Shown here: positions 41,508-48,926 of the stretch, in pieces | Layout of the letters: each line of letters begins with the position of its first letter | How positions within the stretch are numbered: the first letter of the stretch is position 1 | Assembly (NCBI GenBank): GCA_045599185.1 | Contig: JAZRVO010000015.1 | Span: 1-64,000 of the forward strand | DNA: 64,000 nucleotides | Reading direction: 5' to 3' | Source of the DNA: UBA1240 sp045599185 | Lineage (GTDB): Bacteria > Spirochaetota > Spirochaetia > Treponematales > Treponemataceae | The notes under the pieces: model-generated | Told to the model about the DNA's origin: nothing | What the model saw: only the letters and a program-made list of their open reading frames with translations | Databases searched by the model: none | Made by a program: the position numbers and the translations under genes

Positions 41508-43601
41508 TTATTTGAATTTTATGCAGGGTTTTAGGGCAGCGGCGAATTTTTTAATTTCTTCATCTTTGCTGCTGCCTGCAATTTCTAAAGAAAAACAGTT
41601 TATCTGCTGAATTTTTGTCCGGTCTTTCTGCGCCGGGTCAAGAATTATTTCATCGTAATAGGTACATTCGTTCTGGTTGTAGGCTTTGGCGTTGTACGGT
41701 TCTTCCTGTTTCAGTTTCTTTTCCCAAAGTGAAGTAATTTCTTTTTTTGCGCCGGCGGCTGGTTTGGGCGTTTTTGCCAGATAAATATACCGGTAATCTT
41801 CAGTTTTCCTTTTTGAATAAAGTTCCGCGGCAATAATCTGGCTTCCGGCTTTTTTGCCCTGCTTTTCAAAGCCTAAAGCCAGCCTGAAAGTTGTTTCTTC
41901 GCCGGTTTTAAACACTTTTTCCGGTATGTTCATGCTGAAATAGGGCGAATCAAAACTGAATGTGGCGTTCTGGTCGGTAAGCGTTATTTTGTCCAGCGGC
42001 GCATAAAGGCTGTTTGTTTTTTTCAAATAATCCAGAAAATTCAGCCAGTCGTTAATTTTTCCGCTGTACCGCGGATAAATGCAGCTTGCCATAAATTCAA
42101 CGTCAAACATTGCGCCGGTACTTATCTGGTTTGTGTCGGCAATTTTAAGCATAATAAACACGCCTTCCGGCAGCGGCAGGGCGCAAACAATTGCCTGGCT
42201 GTCTGCAAAAGGCAAATTGAAAAGGCTTTTATACCATTTGCGACCCAAACAGTCGGTAAAATTTTCCTGTTTTTCGGCTTTACCAAAGGAAACAATCGGC
42301 ACTTCTTCATTTGCAACCTGCCTGCCAAGCCCTAAGCTTAAAAGCAAATAATCCGTATACCATTTTGAATCTGCCATTAGCGTTTCAAAACTGCGGTTTT
42401 CGCCCCTGTTGATTAAAGCAAAAGTGTATCCCATCATGCTTCCAAACAGCACGCCTTCGCCTTTGCGGCCTTTTTCCTCGTACAGTTTTTCCGGCTGAAG
42501 GAACTGCCATTTTTTCGTTTCCGTAAAGCAAAGCAGCAGCGGAAACGCTGGAACTGAACCGGTAGAAAGGACATCGGCAGAACCAAATGCCTGAAGGTAG
42601 CCGTTTTCACCGGAAGAATCAAAGTGGGGCGAAAGGGTTTTTACCATTGTCTGTCTGTATCTGGCAAAATCTGCCCTTAAAGTTTGCTGAATTACGTTTA
42701 ATTCCTGCGGCAGGTTTACTTCTTTTAAAAACTTGTGGCTGAATGTTTTGCCCGGCATGTTTGGCAGCTGGTGGGTAAAGTAATGAACTACTTCGCCTGT
42801 GTTTGTGGCAATTATTTCAGTTTCATCAAAGGGCAGGGCAAAAGCGAGTTTTTCATTGGGGTCTTCGCTGCTTAAAATGCCAAGCACTTCACCAATATTG
42901 TTCAAAAGCGGGCCGCCAAATGTAAGCGGCTTTGCCGGTTCACTTATGCGAATCCACCGCCATTCGCCGCAAATTTTCTCCAAACTCCGGCTGGGTATAA
43001 TTCCGCCGCGTATTACCAGCCCGTCGCCCAGTTCCATGCTTGCCGCAAATACCGGCGTGTTCTGGTTTATGCGTCCGGCTTTTTTAAGTCCTTTCTGGTT
43101 TTCTTCCGGCTTAAAACCTTTTAATGTAAATTTTATGTAATCCCGGCTGGTAGAAAAACTTTCTATTTTATCAATTGAAAAGATCGTGCCATTGCTGTCG
43201 CGCAGGGCAAAATTGCCGTACTGTGTACCGTTTAGCAGCATGAACGCCTTGCAGGAAGAATAGAAAAAGCCGTCGTTCATTAAAAAGGCTGTGCCCGTTA
43301 TGGCGTAAGGGTCGTCGCGGATAATGGGGTTCATTTTTTCAAAGGCGGGCGGAAACAAATATTCGGTATTGCCTTCTCCGGCTTTTTTTGCTACAACTTC
43401 AAAAATGTTCGGGCTTATTCTTTCAAGCACTTCATCCGTAAGTTTTGCGTTTGCGTTGCCTGCGCTTTGGGCATAAAGGCAAACTGAACCTGTAAAAAAA
43501 ATGCACAGCAATAGAAGAAACTTTGCAAATTTGTCTGCAATTTTGGTTTTTGCCGGGCGTAAAATTACCGGTTTTTCTTGGGTAAAAAAAAGTTTTTTCA
43601 T
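41508..43601 (-). CDS. Exported trypsin-like protein lacking catalytic residues
   Basis: The 697-residue protein has a late membrane/signal segment (LLLLCIFFTGSVCLYAQ) and an N-terminal region with trypsin/HtrA-like landmarks: ITGTAFLMNDGFFYSSCKAF where a catalytic His is expected, a possible Asp in RDYIKFTLKG, and LTFGGPLLNNIGEVLGI where G-x-S-G-G-P is expected. The Ser is replaced by Phe and the His by Lys or Ala, so it is probably an inactive binding or scaffold protein. The C-terminal 450 residues are unrecognised. Start 43601 overlaps the upstream stop (ATGA) and has GGGGGCAG before it. Confidence 0.72.
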   Translation of the reverse strand: MKKLFFTQEKPVILRPAKTKIADKFAKFLLLLCIFFTGSVCLYAQSAGNANAKLTDEVLERISPNIFEVVAKKAGEGNTEYLFPPAFEKMNPIIRDDPYAITGTAFLMNDGFFYSSCKAFMLLNGTQYGNFALRDSNGTIFSIDKIESFSTSRDYIKFTLKGFKPEENQKGLKKAGRINQNTPVFAASMELGDGLVIRGGIIPSRSLEKICGEWRWIRISEPAKPLTFGGPLLNNIGEVLGILSSEDPNEKLAFALPFDETEIIATNTGEVVHYFTHQLPNMPGKTFSHKFLKEVNLPQELNVIQQTLRADFARYRQTMVKTLSPHFDSSGENGYLQAFGSADVLSTGSVPAFPLLLCFTETKKWQFLQPEKLYEEKGRKGEGVLFGSMMGYTFALINRGENRSFETLMADSKWYTDYLLLSLGLGRQVANEEVPIVSFGKAEKQENFTDCLGRKWYKSLFNLPFADSQAIVCALPLPEGVFIMLKIADTNQISTGAMFDVEFMASCIYPRYSGKINDWLNFLDYLKKTNSLYAPLDKITLTDQNATFSFDSPYFSMNIPEKVFKTGEETTFRLALGFEKQGKKAGSQIIAAELYSKRKTEDYRYIYLAKTPKPAAGAKKEITSLWEKKLKQEEPYNAKAYNQNECTYYDEIILDPAQKDRTKIQQINCFSLEIAGSSKDEEIKKFAAALKPCIKFK

Positions 43602-44905
43602 TCTGCCCCCGGTGTTATTTTCAGCCATTCCTGGGTTTCGGCACTAAGTTTTGCGCCTTTTTTCTGGGCAAGCTTAAAACTTTCCGCGGCTTTTTTACTT
43701 AGTGCAAGGTTTTCATCATAATCTGGCGAAGTTCCAACCGACATGCGCAGAATTCGCCCTTGCAGTTCCAGAAACTTTCCGCTTTCCTTTTCGTCTTTGC
43801 TTATTCTGGTTATTGCGTAGCTTGCCCGGTCGCATTTTTGCAGGGCAAGGGCACTTTCTGCATAAATGTAAAAAATGTCATTGTAAAGGCTGTTTTTGCT
43901 GCTTCCGGCATTGCCAGCTTTTAGTATGCCGTCAATAATCTGGGCATTGTTCATTGCCTTGCGGTAGGCTTTTACCGCATAGTCAACGCTCAGTTCCATG
44001 TGCAAAACACAGGGCAGTTCGCCGAAATCTTTTTTCAGTTTTTCAATTGTGGCGCGGTCGCGTTCTGCAAATACGTGGTTTGGCTGCAAAAGTTTCTGCG
44101 CCTGTTCAAAGCTTTTGGCTTTTCCCGTCGGATGGTATCCGGTCTGTTCCATTTTAACGGCATTTTTTGCAGCCGTTTGTGCCGGGGTAAAGGCGTATTC
44201 TTCAAAATTTATTTTTTTCTGGCTTTGCTGCCAGGCCTGCCTGCCGGTTGATAAATAGCTTTCGTATTTTACCTGTTCAAGGCCGCTAAACTGCCTGCCA
44301 ATTAAGTAGCGTGCCCAAAAATCTTCCCAGCTGGCGCAGTCTTTTTTTAATGCATCAACCATCGGCTTTACGGCGTTCAGTGCGTCCTGTTCGCTTATAA
44401 GTTTTGCACCAAGGCTAAAGCGGTAAAGTGCAATCAGCCGGGCATTGTCCCACGCGTCCAGTGCTTTTTCGCCCAAAACGGAAGAAAATGCCGCAGTAAA
44501 ATAAAGCTGGCTTGTTTCCAGCACCGTAAGGCATTCTTTTTGTGCAATCTGTTCTACGGCTGCATTAGGGTATTTTTTCAGCAGTGCCTGAAATTTTTTA
44601 AACGCCGCGGAATCTCCGCTTCTTCTTATTGCGTCAGCGGTTTCTTTTATCTGCTTGGTGTTGCTTACGCCAAAATTCGTGCGCAGCGCGTTCTGGCAAA
44701 TTCTTACCGTATTTGCGTTTTCGGTGGCAGGGTTGAAAGTTTTGTGGCTTAAACCTGCGGAAAGTTCTATAAAATTGCTTGTAAATGCACAGGCGTATTC
44801 GCTGTAAGAATGCTGGCAAAAGGCTTTTGGCGCGGCAAAGGCCAGCATAACAAGCAGAAAAATTTTTATGAATGAACGGTTTTTTTGAACGGACATTTTA
44901 GTCAT
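43598..44905 (-). CDS. Exported DUF1266-domain protein
   Basis: The 435-residue protein has a signal peptide (ending near KAFCQ) and a DUF1266-type region at about residues 130-230 (LDAWDNARLIALYRFSLGAKLISE, then SWEDFWARYLIGRQF), a family of unknown function. The C-terminal part is helical and repeat-like, possibly TPR-related. It is translated together with the inactive protease-like gene (ATGA overlap). A TTGAAT-17-TATAAT promoter ends 7 bp before the ATG with no ribosome site, so the mRNA is probably leaderless. Confidence 0.75.
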   Translation of the reverse strand: MTKMSVQKNRSFIKIFLLVMLAFAAPKAFCQHSYSEYACAFTSNFIELSAGLSHKTFNPATENANTVRICQNALRTNFGVSNTKQIKETADAIRRSGDSAAFKKFQALLKKYPNAAVEQIAQKECLTVLETSQLYFTAAFSSVLGEKALDAWDNARLIALYRFSLGAKLISEQDALNAVKPMVDALKKDCASWEDFWARYLIGRQFSGLEQVKYESYLSTGRQAWQQSQKKINFEEYAFTPAQTAAKNAVKMEQTGYHPTGKAKSFEQAQKLLQPNHVFAERDRATIEKLKKDFGELPCVLHMELSVDYAVKAYRKAMNNAQIIDGILKAGNAGSSKNSLYNDIFYIYAESALALQKCDRASYAITRISKDEKESGKFLELQGRILRMSVGTSPDYDENLALSKKAAESFKLAQKKGAKLSAETQEWLKITPGAE

Positions 44906-44911
44906 TTTTCA

Positions 44912-44940
44912 ATTATAACTGCTGGCTTTAATTTATTCAA
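44912..44940 (-). promoter_or_regulatory. Leaderless promoter of the DUF1266 operon
   Basis: Minus strand TTGAAT (44935-44940), 17 bp, TATAAT (44912-44917); predicted start at the ATG (44905). The string TATAATTGAAAAATG covers the -10 and start codon and recurs in mirror orientation at 44991-45005. Confidence 0.7.
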
Positions 44941-44967
44941 ACCTGCTTTAAGCCGCATTTGCCAAAC

Positions 44968-44996
44968 TCGACATTATGGCAAATAGCCTTTATAAT
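44968..44996 (+). promoter_or_regulatory. Leaderless promoter of the YihY-cNMP gene
   Basis: TCGACA (44968-44973), 17 bp, TATAAT (44991-44996); predicted start at the ATG (45003). No ribosome site. Confidence 0.7.
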
Positions 44997-45002
44997 TGAA
45001 AA

Positions 45003-46238
45003 ATGCGCATTAACTATAAACAGATACCTGAAACTTTTCAGTATTTAACCCTTAGTTTTACACTTTTTTCAACGAACAATCTTTTTATATATGCTGCCGC
45101 CGGTGCTTTTGGTTTTTTCTGTTCACTTGTACCAATTGTGCTGATGATTGCCGCAGTTTTAATGCGTTTTTTTCGTACCAGCCCAGAAAAAATGATTGAT
45201 TTTATAAGCAGTTCCTACGGGTCGCTTTACCACAGCTTTGACATGCCCAACGTAATTGCTTCAATTTTACAGATAAAGGGCGTTGGCCTTTTTGAAATTA
45301 TTGTGGGAATTTCGCTTATATGGATGGCGCGGCGTTTTTTTCTGTACGTTATGCAGGGAATAAGCTGCATTTTCAGAATTACCGCAAAACAGAAACCGGT
45401 AATTATCAGCGTAATTTCTCTTGCAATTGAAATTATGCTGGTTGTTATTGTTGCGCTTTTACTTTTTCTTTCCAATACATTTGAATCTTTCATCGCCATG
45501 ACGGGCATTATCAATTTAATGCCGTTTTTCTTGAAAAAATCCGGCGAACTGCTGATGAAATTTTTGCCCAGTGGCATTTATTTTCTGCTTATTCTGCTAA
45601 CTTACCGCATTGCGCCCGGCTGCAAGCCTAAATGGAAGATTTGTGCTTTTGCAAGTTTGGGCTGTACGGCAATTTTCTTTATTGTTGATGCGTTTTTTCA
45701 TATTTTTATAGACATGAGCCGCTACAACCTTATTTATGGCGTGCTAAGCAATGTTATTGTTCTGCTGCTGGAAGTGTACACTTTTTTTATGCTGTTTTTG
45801 TATTTTGCCCAGTTTATTTTTGTGTGCCAGTATTTTGACATGCTTTTATTTGAACAGATGTACCTTTTACCCGGCAAAGATGCTAACCGGCTTGAAGATG
45901 CTTTTAAGCGCCTGCTGTTTATTCAGCCCAAGCATTTTACCAACAGCGCCACTATTGATTTTGCCGCCGATGACCAGATTTTTTCTGCCGGTGATGACAG
46001 CAGCGTAATTTATTATGTTTTCAGCGGTACGGTTCGCACTTTTGCCAATAACCACATGCGCTACCATTCTGCCGGTGCTTTTTTTGGCGAAGCCGACTGC
46101 GTTACCTACCGTCCGCGAACCGAAAGTGCCAGTGCCGAAACCGACGTAAAGCTTATTCCAGTTACCCACGATATGTTTAAGGAACTGCTGGACTTTAGCC
46201 CCGATGTAGCAAACCGCCTGCTAAAGCATTTGTTTTAG
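45003..46238 (+). CDS. YihY/BrkB-type membrane protein fused to a cyclic-nucleotide-binding domain
   Basis: The 411-residue protein has six membrane helices with the YihY pattern (IYAAAGAFGFFCSLVPIVLMI near the start and a LIYGVLSNVIVLLLEVYTFFMLFLYFAQF segment, cited in parts) in residues 20-265. A C-terminal cNMP-type beta-roll follows (residues about 310-405: FAADDQIFSAGDDSSVIYYVFSG, then SAGAFFGEADCV). The binding arginine expected after the FGE motif appears only as RPRTESASA, close to the usual RxAS pattern. The fusion suggests gating by a cyclic nucleotide. The gene is divergent from the DUF1266 gene and followed by a strong terminator. Confidence 0.78.
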   Translation: MRINYKQIPETFQYLTLSFTLFSTNNLFIYAAAGAFGFFCSLVPIVLMIAAVLMRFFRTSPEKMIDFISSSYGSLYHSFDMPNVIASILQIKGVGLFEIIVGISLIWMARRFFLYVMQGISCIFRITAKQKPVIISVISLAIEIMLVVIVALLLFLSNTFESFIAMTGIINLMPFFLKKSGELLMKFLPSGIYFLLILLTYRIAPGCKPKWKICAFASLGCTAIFFIVDAFFHIFIDMSRYNLIYGVLSNVIVLLLEVYTFFMLFLYFAQFIFVCQYFDMLLFEQMYLLPGKDANRLEDAFKRLLFIQPKHFTNSATIDFAADDQIFSAGDDSSVIYYVFSGTVRTFANNHMRYHSAGAFFGEADCVTYRPRTESASAETDVKLIPVTHDMFKELLDFSPDVANRLLKHLF

Positions 46239-46270
46239 ACAGAAAAAAAATAAATCAGCAGAAAACTAGA

Positions 46271-46308
46271 AACAGCCCGGTTTTTTATAAAGCCGGGCTG
46301 TTTTTTAA
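46271..46308 (+). terminator. Terminator after the YihY-cNMP gene
   Basis: AACAGCCCGG (46271-46280) and CCGGGCTGTT (46293-46302), then T6. Confidence 0.9.
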
Positions 46309-46367
46309 GAGTGTTTGATTAAAAAGAGTGTAAAAGTAAAAAAAAGTAGAGATTAACATTTTTTTAT

Positions 46368-46387
46368 CTTGTATGTAAATATACAAG
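46368..46387. promoter_or_regulatory. Upstream palindromic operator of the methylase promoter
   Basis: CTTGTAT-GTAAAT-ATACAAG: a perfect 7-bp inverted repeat with a 6-base centre, ending 7 bp before the -35. It has the same TTGTAT-N6-ATACAA layout as the site at 46435. Confidence 0.8.
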
Positions 46388-46394
46388 AAAAATC

Positions 46395-46423
46395 TTGACA
46401 TAAAAAACGAAAACTATTATATT
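46395..46423 (+). promoter_or_regulatory. Methylase promoter
   Basis: Consensus TTGACA (46395-46400), 17 bp, TATATT (46418-46423). Predicted start near 46430, between the two palindromes. Confidence 0.82.
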
Positions 46424-46434
46424 TTTAATATAAC

Positions 46435-46452
46435 TTGTATATATATATACAA
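46435..46452. promoter_or_regulatory. Downstream palindromic operator of the methylase promoter
   Basis: TTGTAT-ATATAT-ATACAA, located just after the predicted transcription start and before the AAGGAG ribosome site. Occupancy would block initiation or elongation. Confidence 0.8.
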
Positions 46453-46463
46453 ACAATTAAGGA

Positions 46464-48227
46464 GTGATAATGTCTTATTCAAAACATCATTTTGTTTATA
46501 AAGCTTTAGATAAATATCAAAACTTAGGTTCTGATCAACATCATTTGTATATGATTGTTTTTATAGCTTTTTTAGCCAAAAAGAATAATCTTTCGGTAAA
46601 TCTTTCTATAAAAGAGATAGTAGAACAATCTGAGACAAAAGTATTTCCAAAAGATTTTTTATTAAAAAATCTTCAGGTTTCTGGTAATTTTTGTATCAAT
46701 GAAACTTTAGACCCATTTGAAAATGTCTCTATTGAAGAGTTAGCTGATTTCCTTTGTGATAGAGATTTATTTTCTTTAGAAAAAGATACAAGTTTTGGAC
46801 AATATGGTCAGCCATCGGGATTAAATGATTTATTGTGCAGATTATTTAATTTTAATAGCAATGATACATTGCTTGATATTGGTTCTGGATTATCTACATT
46901 TTTGAATTATGTATCAAAAAATTATGACTTAGCAACTTTGGATGGTATTGAAAAATATAGTCTAATATATATTTATGGAAATATTCTTCCTGAAATAGAA
47001 GATTCGAACATTAGAATTTTTCTTGATGATGTTTTTAATCATGAGTATGGGAAGACATATACAAAGGTATTCACAAATCCTCCTTTCGGGGGAACTTTAG
47101 ACTCTGAACTTAATAAGAAACAGATTAATTATGTTGAATCAATTATTGGATGTGAAACCAGAGAGATAATGATTGGCTTCATATTAAAAGCGATAGAATT
47201 ACTTTCTGAGGATGGTAAAGCAATAATATGTGTTCCTCCAATTGCACAATTTGGAGATAGCGCTTATTTAGACTTACGGAAATATTTAATTGATAATAAA
47301 TTGCTGGAAGCTGTTATTGAATTACCTTCAGGAGTATTTCATCCTTATGCTTCGGGCGTAAAAACATCTCTCTTAATTTTATCAAAAAAGAAAAATGATA
47401 ATGTATTATTTATGAATGCAGCTCTATTATGCCAGAAACCTCGAATAAGAGGACGAGGATTATTGATGGAGGATGTGAATAATATTTATGAATTATATGT
47501 TAATGAAAAACATGAAAATAGTTCTATTAAGAAAGTCGTATCATGCAAAAAAATAAAAGATAATAATTATTATTGCTCATCCAACAAATATCTCCTAGAA
47601 CCAATTATTGAATTGAGAGGAATTAATAATTATTTGCAATTAAGTAAGCTCTTGACAACTAAGATTATACGAGGTTCTCAATACAAGGCTGAAGAACTGG
47701 ATAAAAAGGAAACAAATTTACCTACAGATTCTTATTATCTATCTGTAAAAAATATACAGGATGGTAAAATTGATTCTGATTTATCGAGAATAGACTTTAT
47801 TGAAGAAAAATATAGCAAACTCATACTTGAAGAAAATGATTTAGTAATGGGAATGATTATTTCAGAAAAAACAAAAATTGCACTGGTAGATAATTTAAAA
47901 GGAAAAAAAATAATACCAGCCAATAATATTTACATTATTAGACCAAACAAAGATTTAATAAATCCATTATTTCTTAAAATGATTTTAGAAAGTGATAGAG
48001 CAAGTTTATTATTTCAAACATTTGCCTCAGGTGCCTCTTTACCTTCTATAAGTGTAGAGTTTTTAAATAATTTAATGATTCCGTTACCTGATATGAAAAC
48101 TCAAAAAGAGTTAGAAACAAGATATAGAAACATTGAAATCGAGCAGGAAGCTTTAAAAAATAGATTATTTCAGCTTTCAACTGAGAAAAATGGAATTATT
48201 TCATTGTTTAATGAAGGGAAGGAATAA
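46464..48227 (+). CDS. N6-adenine DNA methyltransferase fused to a target-recognition domain
   Basis: The 587-residue protein has a helical N-terminal region (1-95), a gamma-type methylase with SAM motif I DTLLDIGSGLSTF (about 134), the catalytic FTNPPFGG (about 208), and the HsdM-like block LLEAVIELPSGVFHPYASGVKT. From about residue 395 an HsdS-like half follows (SYYLSVKNIQDGKI, then ASGASLPSISVEFLNNLMIPLP). Thus modification and specificity are in one chain, with no restriction subunit nearby. AT-rich (16 G/C in 47581-47640, against 26 in 45901-45960). The stop overlaps the next start (TAATG). The ATG follows AAGGAGTGATA... at 46464-46469; the second Met (46470) is also possible. Confidence 0.88.
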   Translation: MIMSYSKHHFVYKALDKYQNLGSDQHHLYMIVFIAFLAKKNNLSVNLSIKEIVEQSETKVFPKDFLLKNLQVSGNFCINETLDPFENVSIEELADFLCDRDLFSLEKDTSFGQYGQPSGLNDLLCRLFNFNSNDTLLDIGSGLSTFLNYVSKNYDLATLDGIEKYSLIYIYGNILPEIEDSNIRIFLDDVFNHEYGKTYTKVFTNPPFGGTLDSELNKKQINYVESIIGCETREIMIGFILKAIELLSEDGKAIICVPPIAQFGDSAYLDLRKYLIDNKLLEAVIELPSGVFHPYASGVKTSLLILSKKKNDNVLFMNAALLCQKPRIRGRGLLMEDVNNIYELYVNEKHENSSIKKVVSCKKIKDNNYYCSSNKYLLEPIIELRGINNYLQLSKLLTTKIIRGSQYKAEELDKKETNLPTDSYYLSVKNIQDGKIDSDLSRIDFIEEKYSKLILEENDLVMGMIISEKTKIALVDNLKGKKIIPANNIYIIRPNKDLINPLFLKMILESDRASLLFQTFASGASLPSISVEFLNNLMIPLPDMKTQKELETRYRNIEIEQEALKNRLFQLSTEKNGIISLFNEGKE

Positions 48228-48778
48228 TGTTTAATACTCCTTTATCATCTAATGAATTGATGGAAATTATTGAACTTGTGAAGCAGAAGGTTTTGGTGGC
48301 GAATGCAACAGGAGATTTGATTTCATTATTAGATAAGCTTGGAATTTCATATAAGCAGAAAGATAGTGAAGAAGAAAAGGTGTCTTCTGGAAATCCGTTA
48401 GGAAAAGTTCTTATCATAGGAGAATCAGCTGTTAAGCAAAATAATATTACTGGAATGTTGAAAGATCCAGAATTTGGATTTTCCAATTCATCTATCCAGA
48501 AGCGTTTTGAATTTGTTTTCGAATATGAAACTCTTAGCAGTTATTCATTTAATAAACTTTCAAAATGGAACTATGCAGTAATTTTAGCTGGTCCAATGCC
48601 TCATAGTGTAAAGGGGAGAGGAAGCGAAACTAGTTTATTAACAACATTGGAAAATAATAAAGATGATTTTTATCCGCCAGTAGTTAGATTGACTGCAAAT
48701 GAACAGTTAAAAATCACAAAGCAAAATGTTCACGATATAATTCTAGATTTGATGAAGAAAGGAGTTATTGCAGCATAA
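48227..48778 (+). CDS. Unknown Rossmann-like protein coupled to the methylase
   Basis: I do not recognise this 183-residue protein. A helical start (1-50) is followed by an alpha/beta region with a Rossmann-like first strand GKVLIIGESAVKQ (about residue 58), WNYAVILAGPMPHSVKGRG (about 118-136) and a C-terminal PPVVRLTANEQLKITKQ with a closing helix. The GPMPHSVKGRG loop looks like a conserved ligand or phosphate site. Its start overlaps the methylase stop, so the two are translated together. It may be an effector, a regulator or a nuclease partner. Composition is as AT-rich as the methylase. Confidence 0.7.
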   Translation: MFNTPLSSNELMEIIELVKQKVLVANATGDLISLLDKLGISYKQKDSEEEKVSSGNPLGKVLIIGESAVKQNNITGMLKDPEFGFSNSSIQKRFEFVFEYETLSSYSFNKLSKWNYAVILAGPMPHSVKGRGSETSLLTTLENNKDDFYPPVVRLTANEQLKITKQNVHDIILDLMKKGVIAA

Positions 48779-48842
48779 ATAGTTTTGGTTACTGTGCTCT
48801 TATTCGGCACAGTAATGATTAAAAAACAAAAGGAGTTTTACT

Positions 48843-48857
48843 ATGAACCGTCAGTAA
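48843..48857 (+). other. Possible four-codon leader peptide before rmuC
   Basis: An AGGAG (48831-48835) with 7-base spacing precedes ATG-AAC-CGT-CAG-TAA, encoding MNRQ. It lies in the rmuC leader. It could be a translational leader or the fossil start of a deleted gene. Confidence 0.3.
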
Positions 48858-48926
48858 TTTTTCGGTTGCCGTTCCGCATGGGGCAGGTAAATCAAAAACC
48901 TCGGAAGAGGACACAAGGAGACAATA

